From Anaerobaca sp035448545 (GTDB lineage: Bacteria; Planctomycetota; Phycisphaerae; Sedimentisphaerales; Anaerobacaceae): a DNA stretch of 64,000 nt. Within the stretch, counting starts at the first letter, position 1, and each line of letters starts with the position of its first letter. Below, one piece after another: positions 18,301 through 28,400 of this stretch. A program made the position numbers and the translations under genes. The notes under the pieces are model-generated. The model was not told the origin of the DNA. It ran no database searches and saw nothing but the letters and a program-made list of their open reading frames with translations. The stretch is taken from positions 1 to 64,000 of the forward strand of contig DAOTJE010000004.1 in assembly GCA_035448545.1 (NCBI GenBank), given 5' to 3'.

Positions 18301-18852
18301 GCTGCCGACATCGGCCGTAATGACCACGTTGCCGTTGTATTGGACGCTCTGCGAGGCGGCGCTGTGCCATTTCCCGTCACTCAGGACCGAAGCGGGGGTG
18401 GTATCCGGGTGAGGAGCGCAGGCCGGTACGTCCGCCTGGTATGTGAAGGGGACAGCGTTTTCCATCTGCCGGGCGGACGGAGGCTCCGCGAAAAGCGCCT
18501 TGGCCATGTCCGAGCGGGGCTCCTCGCCCGGTTCCAGCCACAGGCGATACGTCGCACACAGATCTTCGCCTAGATAGGGCCGTGGCGCCGCGAGGAAGAC
18601 GCGTGCCCCATTCCGAGCCGCGGCGACCGCTGCGGCGACGCCTCCGGAGCTGCTGCCGACCACGACGACATCGACGTCATAGGCGACCGGGATGCTCCGG
18701 GCCGATTCGGTGACGACACCGAGGCCGGGACAGGCGGCAGGCTCGTTTTTCCCGCTGACGCGGTGCGGGGAGGCTTCAGGAGAGCAGCTTGCTGATAGCA
18801 GAAGCAGGCCTCCAAGTATCCGCAGTGCTGTCTGTTGTAGGCACCATGCCAT
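15340..18852 (-). CDS. Giant double-module FAD-dependent oxidoreductase, predicted lipoprotein
   Basis: About 1170 residues. The N-terminus (MAWCLQQTALRILGG...) ends in LLLLSASC, a lipobox-like site, so it is probably an exported lipoprotein. A first FAD-oxidoreductase module begins at VDVVVVGSSSGGVAAAVAA. It is interrupted by a discoidin (F5/8C)-like beta-sandwich with TIEVSRDAKGWNRA and ARYVRIRV, and resumes at AGIVMTNRSGRQAVKAKVVID. A second complete Rossmann start, YDVVVVGGGTGGAPAGIAAA, opens another module with VVIDATGSATIAAAAGAE. The C-terminus has HEAT-like helical repeats. Relatives of the FAD_oxidored group are common in Planctomycetes and have no clear substrate. The start at 18852 is preferred because GAGG (18861-18864) is 8 bases upstream; 18858 is an alternative. 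A 71-base gap with a hairpin precedes the sugar operon. Confidence 0.85.
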   Translation of the reverse strand: MAWCLQQTALRILGGLLLLSASCSPEASPHRVSGKNEPAACPGLGVVTESARSIPVAYDVDVVVVGSSSGGVAAAVAAARNGARVFLAAPRPYLGEDLCATYRLWLEPGEEPRSDMAKALFAEPPSARQMENAVPFTYQADVPACAPHPDTTPASVLSDGKWHSAASQSVQYNGNVVITADVGSEQRLRRIRVMAYQRGGDFEVDTVTIEVSRDAKGWNRAALIKNGKLGQGSFEESPIELSAWLDSTARYVRIRVNKSQPAGRILLGEVVIEKPPGPKPSLPAWVPPTPMQVKRVLDDALLNAGVEFLYGCYATDVLQDENGKLAGIVMTNRSGRQAVKAKVVIDATERALVARMAGVEFTPYPMGWYRFKRTVIGGELRQDEYTQPRRLPTPVHASDGRTYAAIEYTLQIPMEDGSFASFAKAEQIARDRTWSPQQVDSSETLFQVPPDHMKGKSHECCTWPGAESANLDVFRPEQVERLFVLGGCADTARSAAEKLLRPVELIGVGERIGAAAAAEAVSVARSSKVIVSGPRTASVVRGDIREDTAWMRQDGHPGGAVREVEHAVPILGTYDVVVVGGGTGGAPAGIAAARQGVRTLVVEYLHGLGGIGTLGLIGKYYYGYREGFTKEIDLGLAELGGASEGTSGQGGAWDSQLKIEWYRRQLRKAGADIWYGAFGCGAFVQGNQVKGVVVATPQGRGVVLAKVVIDATGSATIAAAAGAECIYTTAEHIAVQGTGLPPWEPGARYTNTDFTFIDDLDAIDAWQSFLTARKKFDGAYDLAQIIDSRERRQIVGDFFLSPSDAYLSRTFPDTVVRANSNFDSHGFTIHPMFLLRPPDREAVPCYVPYRCLLPKGLEGILVTGLGVSAHRDVMPVIRMQPDIQNQGYAAGIAAAMAVQTNQTLRNINIRALQQHLVEKGNLPAEVLTHEDSFPLPKEQIERAVASLTNDFEGIEVVYGQPEAALPLLRQAYRRATSEKDRLTYAHILGIMGDDTGVATLVEAVKQRQWDEGWKYTGMGQYGRSMSPVDSLIVALGRTGRQEALAPIIEKVTQLGPEHAMSHHRAVAMALEAQRDPSAAKPLADLLRKPGMKGHACTDIRKVVANIPPSPVDTSTREVSLRELILARALYRCGDDNGLGESILREYARDLRGHYARHATGVLQEKPGRRI

Positions 18853-19089
18853 GGTCATGTCCTCGAATTCCGTGTCGTGACCGGGAGATCGAAACCTCAT
18901 TATGCCCACCTGAGGCTCGTTTTCAACTGGAATCCGACGGATGATGGCTTGCGGAGCGTCAAGTCACTGATCGGGGCGGCGAAAAAAAAGAATACCGAAA
19001 AGCCGTAACAAGAAGAGGTCCAGAAACGTCGAAGATAGGGAAAAGAGCAGGCGGGAGGCCTGTTCAGGTGCCGTCTGATGCGAATCGAG

Positions 19090-19118
19090 TTGCAGTGCAG
19101 GGACGTTTGGGTTAGAAT
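19090..19118 (+). promoter_or_regulatory. Candidate promoter of the 1254-residue secreted protein gene
   Basis: ttgcag (19090-19095) and tagaat (19113-19118) are separated by 17 bases, a good sigma-70-type match in an otherwise gene-free 350-base gap. The start codon is 86 bases further on. Confidence 0.5.
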
Positions 19119-19204
19119 ACCAGGGTCATTGAGCGGAGGCTGATACACCTTGGGGTCGGCCTTGTGAGATGGTGTGATTCGTTGAGCGAGGGAAAGGTCA
19201 AGCC

Positions 19205-22200
19205 ATGAGACGTCTGATAGCCGCCGGTCTTGTCGTGATTGCCATAGTGAGTTGTCCGGCTCTTGCCACGATTCGGAACGTGCCCAGCGAGTATTCATCG
19301 ATCCAGCAGGCGATCGACGCCAGCACCGACGGCGACACCGTGGTCGTTGCGCCGGGTCTTTACTTCGAGAGGATCAACTTCAACGGCAGGAACATCGTCG
19401 TGACCAGCACGGACCCGAACGATTCAAGGATCGTCGGGTACACGATTCTCAACGGCGGCGGAGAAGGAAGCGTGGTGACCTTTGAGAACGGAGAGACCCG
19501 TGCGGCAGTCTTGACGGGCTTCACCATCACCGGAGGGACCGGCACGCTGGTTTACTCCTATGATTATTTCAGCTACACGTATGGGGCGGGCATTCTGTGC
19601 ATGGGGGCCTCGCCGACTATCACGCGCAACGTGATCACCAACAATGTCGCACCCTACTCCCGCGAGGAGGTGGAAGTCCAGGTGCCCGGCGGGGGACGTT
19701 ATACCACATACAGGTACCAGTGGTCCGACGGGGGTGGGATCTACTGCTCGGGCTCGGCCATCATCAGTCACAACACGATCTACAACAACGCGGCCGAGAG
19801 TGGCGGTGGAATCTATGCCAGCGGATATGCGACGGTTACCGACAACCTCATCTATAACAATACCTCCGCTTACGGCGGGGGCGTCTACATCTACGCCGGC
19901 GCACTCGTGAACAACACGATCGTGGGTAACAATGCCGATCTGGAGCCCGAATCCGGTCGCGGCGGCAACGTGCTCGCGTCGTTCCAGTATGACTACGAGA
20001 GTCTGACCGTCGCCAATAACATCATCTGCAACGCCAAGAGCGGAGGGGGGCTGTACTGGTTTCGCGCCGGCGGCGGCGTGATTCGGTTCAACAACGTCTG
20101 GGGTAATACGCCGGCCAACTACGTCACGCAAGACCCTCGTACGTACGAGGATATCCGTGGGCAGGAGGCCGATTGGACCGGACGCCACGGCAATATCAGC
20201 AAAGACCCCGTCTTCCTGACCTCCTGGAGCAAGCGATACCATCTGGATCCGAGCTCTCCCTGTGTCAGCGCGGGAGACCCCAATTTCGTGCCTCGACCGG
20301 GCGAGACGGACATCGACGGAGACCCTCGGGTGTACGCGCTGCGTGTGGATATCGGGGCCGATGAGCACGTCGGCTATGTCAAGCCCCTCGCCGACGCCGG
20401 CGCGGATCATCATATCCTGGCTCCCGAGCCGGTCACTCTCGATGGGACAGGCAGCTACTTTTCCGATCCTATGGGGCCGACCACCTTCCAGTGGACCCAG
20501 ACGCTGGGGCCTGAGGTGACGCTTGACGATGTGGCGGCGGCCCGACCGGTCTTCACGCCGCCGGCCGAGGGCTGGTACAAATTCGACTTGGTGGTTGCCG
20601 ACGGCCAGTACACCAGCGCTCCGGACACGGTGCTGGTCGTAGTGGGCAACGAGCCTCCGGTGGCCGACGCGGGGTCAGACAGACTGTGGGAGGTCCCCGG
20701 AGGAGCCATGCTCGATGGTTCCAAGTCGCACGACGCCGACCCGCCGGATGAGCTGATCTACACGTGGAGGCAGATCGAGGGTCCGCCGGTCGAGCTGCTG
20801 GAGCCCGATTCCGCAACGCCCTATTTTCTGTGTGAAGAGGCCGGCATCTATACGTTTGAGTTGACCGTCAACGATGGCTTCGTCGACAGTGAGCCGGACG
20901 TGGTCAAGATTGAAGCAGCGCCGTTTACGCGGAGTGCCGCCCCCTTTACAGTCACGCAGGATGGGGACGGCTACTTCTTCTACCCGGCTGTCTCCGGCAC
21001 CAGCGTTGCGTACGTCGGGAATGAGGACTATGACCCCTCCAGTTGGGAGGTCTTCTGTGCGGATACCCAGACGGGCGTGTTCCGGACGTTCGACACGGGA
21101 ACGGTGAACACCAAACCTAAGATCGACGGAAGCCTCGTCGTATGGACGAGCGGCTCGGGCTCCTACTATAATCCGATGTGTACGAGCGTGTACCTTGGCG
21201 ATATGGTCACCGGCGAGAGCGTCGCGTTGCGGCGGGCCACGCAGACCGAGTCCTACGGTTATCCGGCGGTGTCGGGCAATAAGGTGGTCTGGCTGAGACA
21301 TCGCAACGTGGATACCTCGAACGCGACGCGTTACCTGGCGTCGACGTATGACATCTGTGGAGCGGACGTGACGGATCGGGCGCATCCGGTCTACTTCACC
21401 ATTGCGGAGGAGGTCGGACAGGGCGTGCCGTACCCCTTCGACAACTACACCGAGGCCCACGAGGGATTCGTCGACATCTGCGGCAATACTGTCGTCTGGG
21501 AAGCGAATGGGGACATCTACGGCGCCGACATCTCCGACCTGAGCCACATCCGGGTCTTCCCGGTCTGCACGGCGGCCGAGCGGCAGTATGATCCCGCCGT
21601 TTCGGGCAGTCTGGTCGTGTGGACGGACGAACGCAACGATATCGGCGATATCTACGGCGCCGACATCTCCGACCCGAACCACGTTCGTGAATTTGAGGTC
21701 GCGGTCGGAGGCGGCTGGCAGTTGCAGGCGGACGTCGATGGTTCCACGATTGTCTATTCGGTGGGAGATACCTGGAGTGGCAACATCCGAATGTGCTGTT
21801 TCACGAGAGAGTATGGCATCGTCGACTTCTATCTGCCGGACTACCCCTACGGAGGCGGCCCGGAGGTCAGCGGTTCGACGATCACATGGGTGTATAACTA
21901 CCAGATCACAGGGATTCGCCTGGATTTCGGCTACTCGGTGGCCAACGGTCCTATCGAGAACGCCACGTCGGGCAGCCGCCACGACTGCATCCAGCATGCG
22001 ATCGCCAGGGCACAGGACGGCGACGTAATCGTTCTCCAGCCCGGCGTGTACAATGAGAAGATACGCTTTGCCGGCAAGAAGGTGACGGTCACCTCATTGG
22101 CTCCGCAGGACCCGGCTGTCCGGGCGGCCACTGTCATCGCCGGCGCCGGTCCGCTCGTCACGTTTGCCGACGGCGAGACCGCCGACAGCCAGTTCACGGG

Positions 22201-22969
22201 TTTCACCGTCGCCGGCGGCACCTTCGGGATCGTCTGCAACGGCTCGGAACCGACGATCCGTCAGTGCGACATCGTGAACCACTGCGCCGCCGGCATCAAG
22301 GTCTGGGGTGGCGCCAGGCCGACGGTAACCGGGTGCGACATCTCGGCCAACCGCATCGGGATCGAGATGTGGGCCGATGTCAGCGGGCGGCGCATTCAGC
22401 GTAACTACGGGACCTTCACGAATTGCCTGGTGGTCGGCAACCGCGACAGCGGTGTCCTGGGCGGGTATCCCAGTCTGGTGAACTGCACAATAGCCGACAA
22501 TCTCGGTCTGGGCGTCTCGTGTACGGCGCCGGTCCTGACCAACTGCATCGTTTATTTCAACAACAGCGACGCTGTGAACCTCGATGCCCGCCAGCAGGCA
22601 ACGGTCAGGTACTGCGATATTCAGGGTGGCTGGCCCGGCGAGGGGAACATCGATGCCGATCCGCTGTTCATCGCCCGCGGTCAATGGTCGCTGTCGTCGG
22701 ATCTCGAGGCAGTCTGGACGCCGGGCGATTACCACCTTCGAAGCGAAGGCTGGTTCTGGGACGCCGCTCAGGGGCTCTGGTCGTGGAGTGACCAGACCAG
22801 TCCGTGCATTGATGCGGGAGACCCGTCCATGCCGCTGGGGCAGGAGGCGTCCTGCGAGGCGGGCGATCCACTGAGCGAACGGGCCGTGAACGGGCGGATC
22901 AACATGGGTGCCTACGGCGGCACTGCGGAGGCCTCGCTGGCCCCGCGCAATGCCGTCGCCGGGCAATGA
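19205..22969 (+). CDS. Secreted beta-helix/PKD/beta-propeller protein
   Basis: The 1254-residue protein has a clear signal peptide (MRRLIAAGLVVIAIVSCPALA). Residues about 22-390 form a right-handed parallel beta-helix of the pectate-lyase/DUF1565 type. It opens with YSSIQQAIDASTDGDTVVVA, carries NxI/NNT repeats and ends with VDIGADEHVG. Two PKD-like domains follow (about 392-580; ADAGADHHILA, VADAGSDRLWEVPGG). Next is a TolB-like propeller with repeated YPAVSGNKVVW and DICGNTVVWEANGDIYGADIS blades (about 585-910). A second beta-helix (about 915-1250) starts with RHDCIQHAIARAQDGDVIVLQ and ends with NMGAYGGTAEAS. Secreted or surface polysaccharide-binding or lyase roles are typical, but no catalytic residues are evident. 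It has no sorting tail. SD-like gaggg and aagg precede the ATG. Confidence 0.88.
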   Translation: MRRLIAAGLVVIAIVSCPALATIRNVPSEYSSIQQAIDASTDGDTVVVAPGLYFERINFNGRNIVVTSTDPNDSRIVGYTILNGGGEGSVVTFENGETRAAVLTGFTITGGTGTLVYSYDYFSYTYGAGILCMGASPTITRNVITNNVAPYSREEVEVQVPGGGRYTTYRYQWSDGGGIYCSGSAIISHNTIYNNAAESGGGIYASGYATVTDNLIYNNTSAYGGGVYIYAGALVNNTIVGNNADLEPESGRGGNVLASFQYDYESLTVANNIICNAKSGGGLYWFRAGGGVIRFNNVWGNTPANYVTQDPRTYEDIRGQEADWTGRHGNISKDPVFLTSWSKRYHLDPSSPCVSAGDPNFVPRPGETDIDGDPRVYALRVDIGADEHVGYVKPLADAGADHHILAPEPVTLDGTGSYFSDPMGPTTFQWTQTLGPEVTLDDVAAARPVFTPPAEGWYKFDLVVADGQYTSAPDTVLVVVGNEPPVADAGSDRLWEVPGGAMLDGSKSHDADPPDELIYTWRQIEGPPVELLEPDSATPYFLCEEAGIYTFELTVNDGFVDSEPDVVKIEAAPFTRSAAPFTVTQDGDGYFFYPAVSGTSVAYVGNEDYDPSSWEVFCADTQTGVFRTFDTGTVNTKPKIDGSLVVWTSGSGSYYNPMCTSVYLGDMVTGESVALRRATQTESYGYPAVSGNKVVWLRHRNVDTSNATRYLASTYDICGADVTDRAHPVYFTIAEEVGQGVPYPFDNYTEAHEGFVDICGNTVVWEANGDIYGADISDLSHIRVFPVCTAAERQYDPAVSGSLVVWTDERNDIGDIYGADISDPNHVREFEVAVGGGWQLQADVDGSTIVYSVGDTWSGNIRMCCFTREYGIVDFYLPDYPYGGGPEVSGSTITWVYNYQITGIRLDFGYSVANGPIENATSGSRHDCIQHAIARAQDGDVIVLQPGVYNEKIRFAGKKVTVTSLAPQDPAVRAATVIAGAGPLVTFADGETADSQFTGFTVAGGTFGIVCNGSEPTIRQCDIVNHCAAGIKVWGGARPTVTGCDISANRIGIEMWADVSGRRIQRNYGTFTNCLVVGNRDSGVLGGYPSLVNCTIADNLGLGVSCTAPVLTNCIVYFNNSDAVNLDARQQATVRYCDIQGGWPGEGNIDADPLFIARGQWSLSSDLEAVWTPGDYHLRSEGWFWDAAQGLWSWSDQTSPCIDAGDPSMPLGQEASCEAGDPLSERAVNGRINMGAYGGTAEASLAPRNAVAGQ

Positions 22970-23043
22970 GTCCGTGGCTGGCTTGGTCGCAGCCCGATTG
23001 CAGGGCGCCGTTGTTTTCGACCCTGCCGGACCGGAGCCGGTTC

Positions 23044-23071
23044 TTGACATCGGCCGTTTCTCCCATAGAAT
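23044..23071 (+). promoter_or_regulatory. Promoter placed for a leaderless mRNA of the acyltransferase gene
   Basis: A perfect ttgaca (23044-23049), a 16-base spacer and tagaat (23066-23071) are followed by exactly seven bases and then the ATG at 23079. The expected transcription start therefore coincides with the A of the start codon. No Shine-Dalgarno sequence is present. Confidence 0.65.
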
Positions 23072-23078
23072 AGGCCCG

Positions 23079-24131
23079 ATGGCTGATGGGCCTGTAACGA
23101 AAAAACGACCGAAGAAGAAACCTCATCCGGTGCTGGACTGGTTGGTGTACGCAGCCGTTCGGGTTCTGGTTGTCTTTCTCTACCTTTTCGACGTCGAGAC
23201 CAATCTGCGGTTTGCCTGCTTCCTTGGGCGTCTGCTCTGGACGCACTACCACCGGGGTCGCCAGCGGGCGCTGGAGAACCTCCGCGCCAGCTTCCCGGAG
23301 AAGTCCGAGGAGTGGATTTGGCAGACAGGCCGACGCAGCTTCGAGCAGATCGTCATGCTGACGATTGATGTCCTGTTCACGCCTCGCCTGGTCAAGAAGT
23401 ACAACTGGCGGGAATACTCACGGTACCGGAACGCCGAGCACGCCAAGTGGCTCATGCAGGAGCGCAAAGGGTTGCTCATGGTCACCGGGCATTACAGCAA
23501 CTTCGAGATCACTGGCTATCTGATGGGTTTGTTCGGGTTCGACCTTTACAGCATCGCCCGGCCGCTCGACAACAAATACCTGAACCGGTTTCTCTACGGC
23601 GTCCGGGAGCGTCGCGGTCAGAAGATTATCGACAAGAAGGGGGCCGCCGAACTGATGCCGCAGATCGTGGCCCGCGGCAGCACGCTCGGATTCATCGCTG
23701 ATCAGGATGCCGGCAAGAAGGGGGTCTTCGTGGACTTCTTCGGGCGAAAGGCGAGTACGTACAAGAGTATCGGTCTGGTCGCCTTGACCTACAATCTGCC
23801 GATTGTGGTCGGTTATAGCCGTCGTGTCGGTAACCGGTTCTTCTTCGAGTTGGGGGTAACCCGGATCATTTTCCCGCAGGAGTGGGCCGACAAGGACGAT
23901 CCGCTGAAGTGGATCACTGCTGAATACACCAAGGCGATCGAGGCGTTCGTACGGGAGGACCCGACACAGTACTGGTGGCTGCACCGCCGCTGGAAGTCGC
24001 GCCCGAGAGAGGAACGCATTCAAGCCGGCGAGGCGTCAACGGCCGGGCCGAGTCGTGAAGAGAAGGCCGTCGAGGTCGTTGCCCTGGGCCCGTCTTCTTC
24101 CCTGAGCCCCGCGTCGCGGGCGGCCTGTTGA
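23079..24131 (+). CDS. LpxL/HtrB-type lipid A acyltransferase-like protein
   Basis: The 350-residue protein belongs to the lysophospholipid acyltransferase superfamily, LpxL/LpxM branch. It has a basic N-terminus, a membrane segment (about 21-37, WLVYAAVRVLVVFLYLF), and the catalytic HX4E motif GHYSNFE with His138 and Glu143. Further motifs are GFIADQDAGKKGVFVDFFG and VGYSRRVGN. It would transfer a secondary acyl chain to lipid A or a similar glycolipid at the inner membrane, implying an outer membrane. The ATG at 23079 is favoured over in-frame upstream codons because a strong promoter ends seven bases before it, and upstream starts would overlap the preceding gene. The C-terminal 40 residues are low-complexity. 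It is convergent with the next gene. Confidence 0.9.
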   Translation: MADGPVTKKRPKKKPHPVLDWLVYAAVRVLVVFLYLFDVETNLRFACFLGRLLWTHYHRGRQRALENLRASFPEKSEEWIWQTGRRSFEQIVMLTIDVLFTPRLVKKYNWREYSRYRNAEHAKWLMQERKGLLMVTGHYSNFEITGYLMGLFGFDLYSIARPLDNKYLNRFLYGVRERRGQKIIDKKGAAELMPQIVARGSTLGFIADQDAGKKGVFVDFFGRKASTYKSIGLVALTYNLPIVVGYSRRVGNRFFFELGVTRIIFPQEWADKDDPLKWITAEYTKAIEAFVREDPTQYWWLHRRWKSRPREERIQAGEASTAGPSREEKAVEVVALGPSSSLSPASRAAC

Positions 24132-24164
24132 CGGCTGCGGTGAGAAGAATCCGATGGGACGACG

Positions 24165-25388
24165 TCAGTCGTTCGCTGATCCCGGGGTGACGATGGTGGC
24201 GTGCCAGTTGTTTGGATCGTCGCCGTAGCGGGACGGAAAGAGGCGGTTCAGCGACAGTCCCCGGCCGTCTGCTTCGGGGGGCCAGCGGTCGATCCCATCA
24301 TCGAACGCCTCCGGATGTGATCCGTCGCTGTACGTGATGGACTCCACCTCGATCCAGTACCGCGTTCCGGCTTCGTCGATGTCGCCGGGCTTCAGGAGGC
24401 AGATCGTCTCACCGCTGTTGGCCAGCCTGCCGGAACCCCACTCGAGAATCTGCACGTTGGTCGGGATGCTGAACGACCGGCGGACCAACGCTTCGCTGCG
24501 CACCAGGAGCAGGTGTTCGCCTGCCTGGAGTGTCACTGGAACGTCCGACGGGAAGGCGAATTCGATGCCGGCATTGTCACGGAATCGCCATGGTAACAGC
24601 GTGTTGAAGTCAAAAAGCGTGACGGGACTGCCGCTGATGTTCAACAGCTCGACGTATTCGGCGTCCCCGTTCTCGACAGGGCGGTACATGATCTCATTGA
24701 TCACCACGGGGCCCACCCGCGGATGGGCATTGGCCTGTCCCGGCGTCGATACGCTCATCATGACGAAGCCGCAGACCCCTGTGCTCTTGACATGCCGGCC
24801 GAACGAGACTCCCGTTTCCGAGGCACCGAAGCGCACCTGGACCAGGCACTGGGGAAAACGCTCGTCGTGGTCGGAGTACAGGTACAGCGACTCGCCGTTT
24901 TCACTCAGCTTGAAAGGTTCCAGCGCACCGGGATCGGAAGGGTTTCCGAAGTGCTGGTCCTCGTGGAAGACGACATAGCCGTTGGGTTCGACGACGGTGC
25001 CCTCGGCGATGCGATATTCGTAGAGGTTGCTCTCGCTGTCGCTGAGGAACCATCCGCCGATATCGACGGGGATCGAGCTGACGTTATGCAACTCGATCCA
25101 ATCCGGTGCCACGTCGTGCGAGTGGGCCAGCAGCTCGTTGATGACGATGGGGCATCCCGTCCGACGCCAGTGCTTCGCCAGCTCGCCCAGGTCCGCCATG
25201 CCTACGACGGCGTCGCCGTGGAGGTCGTCGATGCCATTGGGCTCGCTCAGCCACTGCGCCGCGAGAAGGCCGAGGTCCAGCCAGTCCACCCGACAGTCTC
25301 CGTTCAGATCTCCGCTGGGGCACTGCGCGAGGGCGAATCCGCAGACGCCGCATATCAGAATAGCAATTGTGAGACTCGTTCGTGCCAT
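24165..25388 (-). CDS. Secreted dockerin-like, double lamin-tail-domain protein
   Basis: The 407-residue protein has a signal peptide (MARTSLTIAILICGVCGFALA). A dockerin-type EF-hand pair follows (about 22-75: GDLNGDCRVDWLDLGLLAAQW and LHGDAVVGMADLGELAKHW). Two lamin-tail (LTD) domains come next, IVINELLAHSHDVAPDWIELHN (about 78-190) and VVINEIMYRPVENGDAEYVEL (about 225-345). The C-terminus lists W(H)ATIVTPGSAN, typical of an LTD end. LTD domains are extracellular Ig-like folds whose role is not established in bacteria. The chosen ATG (25388) has AAGG upstream and lies 17 bases after the stop of the CotH gene, so the two are one operon. The dockerin part may bind cohesin-like or other partners, none of which is in the window. 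Confidence 0.87.
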   Translation of the reverse strand: MARTSLTIAILICGVCGFALAQCPSGDLNGDCRVDWLDLGLLAAQWLSEPNGIDDLHGDAVVGMADLGELAKHWRRTGCPIVINELLAHSHDVAPDWIELHNVSSIPVDIGGWFLSDSESNLYEYRIAEGTVVEPNGYVVFHEDQHFGNPSDPGALEPFKLSENGESLYLYSDHDERFPQCLVQVRFGASETGVSFGRHVKSTGVCGFVMMSVSTPGQANAHPRVGPVVINEIMYRPVENGDAEYVELLNISGSPVTLFDFNTLLPWRFRDNAGIEFAFPSDVPVTLQAGEHLLLVRSEALVRRSFSIPTNVQILEWGSGRLANSGETICLLKPGDIDEAGTRYWIEVESITYSDGSHPEAFDDGIDRWPPEADGRGLSLNRLFPSRYGDDPNNWHATIVTPGSAND

Positions 25389-25405
25389 TATTTCTTTGAC
25401 CTTGT

Positions 25406-28400
25406 CTATCCCTCTGTCCGCGTCTTGTCGGCGGGGGTGCCGCACCCGCGAAGGTGCCATGGGCCGCGCCTTCGTTCTGCTTCGTGCGAGATGGCGGCCA
25501 TGTCGGTGTCACTGCGGCCGGGCGAGCCGCCCGGCTTGTTGCTCGGTCGCCAGAGGTTCTTGTCGCTCAGCCCGCTCGGGTCGGCTGTAACAGGGTCTCG
25601 AAGGGTCAGGGAGAAACCTGCCCCGTCGGTGCTCTCATACCAACCATCGCGATAGCGGAAGCTATGGATGATCCGTCCGGCGGCGTCCTGAAGCTCAAGA
25701 CGTTCGCCTGCGTTATCGAGGCTGCCGTTGTATGAGCCCGCAACGGGCAAGTCCGAGCCGTATCTGCTCTCAAACGCGGCCACGTTCTTGACCACGAGGA
25801 TGTATCCGCCCGGCGCCAACTCGACGCTGGGGAATGTGAAACTGATGCCGTTGGTGAACCGGACCATCTTGAGGTTGACGGCTTCCGTGCCAATGTTGGT
25901 CAGTTCGATGTACTCGGTGTTGGGATCGTCGGGATGGCCTGTCTCGGCCGGGTGATACATGATCTCGCTGATCCTCAGGCTCTCGGCTACCGGGCCGACG
26001 GCGAAGACTGCTTCATTCAGGGCGCTCCATTGACTTCCGCTGAGCGTGCGGACTTTGACCTGCGTGCTTTCCGTCAGAAGGATCGGACCGGTGTATGTCA
26101 GGGCATGGGGTGAGACCACACTGGTGCCGTCGGCGGTCAGGCGACGCGGATCGGAGCCGTCCAGGGTGTAATAGAACGTGGTGCCCGATCCGGACATTCG
26201 AAGGTCGAATCCGCGCGCGACATATCCACCGTGCTGATTGAACGCGGGCGGCTCGACGTTGGGGTACCAACCCACCGACTTGAACTGATTGAGAACGACC
26301 TGGGTGCGCCCCGGCAGGTAGTTGTTTACGATCCGGCTGATCTCGTTTTGCCAATCCTGCTTTGTGAAGGGCCGGGACCGTTTCGCGTCGCCCCATCGCG
26401 CCGACTCGGCGATGATCGCCATTTCGATCTGCGCCGCGCGGTGCTGAATCCTTGCGATTGAGGCCTCCGGCGTCAACAGGCCGCCGTTGAAGAAATGATG
26501 ATAGACATGATCGGCGAATCGCATTCGATAGTTGGCGTTGGATGAGGCAAGTTGTTCATGCAGCCAATGCGGATTGAAGTAGCGCCACTGGGCTCCGGCC
26601 GTCGTGAACGGCGTGACCATGTTGGTCTCGCTGCTGCTGGTGCCCAGGGTGTGTTCACTGTCATGCTGGAACCATTTCCATCCGTCCGGACGAGCCCGGT
26701 TGAAGATGGCATAGGTGTTGTTCGGGATGTTGCCGAAGCGTGAACCCGGGCCGTCCCGGTCGCCTGTGTAGTACTCGATAATCATGAAGTCGATCAGGTT
26801 GTCTACATCGAGCAGACGTTCGTAGCCGGGGTTCGGGGTTCCGTCGGGCTCCAGCCCCTGGACGCGGAAATACCGGGCATGGTCACCGAAACCCGCTATC
26901 GCCGCGTCGTACAGACGCCGATAGGCTTCCATATTCCCGTCGGTGGCCATCATGGCCCGCCCGATGCTGGTGTCGGCCTTGACGACGTCATAGTCGTCCT
27001 CTTCGCCGCCGAAATACGACTCCGCATAGGATGCCTCGGAGCGTTCCTGGGTCTGGTAGAGGCCCCAGTACTGGCCGTTGATGTAGAGGTGGCAGTACCG
27101 GCTTCGTGTGTAGGGGTGTCCCATCTGGCCCTGGAGGTCGCGGGAAAAGACTTCACGGACCATGGTGTTCTGGCTGTCTCCCTGAAAGCTCCACGAGTAG
27201 TTCTGGCTGGTCCGCAGGTCCACGTTTTCGAACCGGTCCGTACCTTCGTCGCCGAAGAGCGGATACTCCAGGACTCCTCCGTATTCCGGCCGGAATAAGA
27301 GGCGAAAGGCGTGCTTCGGGTTGCTGCCGGTGCGGCTGAATCCGCCGCGAATGCGGATGCCCGCGTCGATCTGGAAGCCTTCCGTTCCATCGGGATTCAG
27401 CAGTTCGACCGACACCGGCCGTTCCCAGGCGCGGCCCGCGCTGCCGGCGTGCACGTAGATGCCGGTCCCTGGGTCGAACAGGTTCGCCAGATCAGTCACC
27501 AGCGAAATCGAAGGGATCGCCAACAGGGCGTCGTCGATAAGGTCGGCGTACCGTGGATCGTTGACGATCTCGGGGTCCATGCCGTAGTCGATGGACTGCC
27601 CGCTGACGTTGCCCGCCGCCGGCCAGCCGGCGCCGAGCTGAACCGCGCTGCCCGTCTGCTTGACAACATCGGACAGGAACAGGTAGGTCCGGGTCGCGAC
27701 CGCTGAAGGTTTCCACCCGGGCTTGATGGCTCGGACACGCAGGCAGGTGGTTTGGGCAATGCGAAGGGGACTGGAATAGACGCGCCCGCTGGGGAATCGA
27801 CCTCCCATGGTATAAGGCTCACTGCCGTCGGTGGTGTAGTAGAGAACCGCTCCCTCGGTGTCCGTGTCCAATGTCACCAGGATTTCGCTGTCGTAGAATC
27901 CCGCCTCGTGGCTGATGGTGGGCGTGGCGACGAATCCCTCGTAGATCACCTTGTTTTCAGCGCCGGGTGTCGGCGAGGCAAACGGCCGCCAGTCGCTGCC
28001 ACCATCCGGCAGTCGGCCGAAGGAGATGTCCGCCTGTTGTTCGTCGAAGACGATGTGGTCGATGACCGTCGAGCCGTCACGATCGAACAGGGCGATCTCG
28101 TCCCCATCCGAGCTGAGGCCGAAGGCGGCGTGCAGGCCGGCATCAGCGATATCGCCGTCGGTCCAGATCAGGAGATAACCCTGGGCCGGAACGACAGTGA
28201 GTTGCGGCTGGCCGGTGGGGATTTCCCACTTTCGGGGTGTGGACAGATCATCGGTCAGGAACATGCCGGCGAGGTCGATGGGCTCATCGCCGGCATTGTA
28301 GATTTCCACCCAGTCGTCGTTTTCACCCTGGGGGTCTTCATTGGTCCTCGTGTTGGAGGCGAGCAGTTCATTGATAAGCAGGGGGACACCTTGGGCTCGC

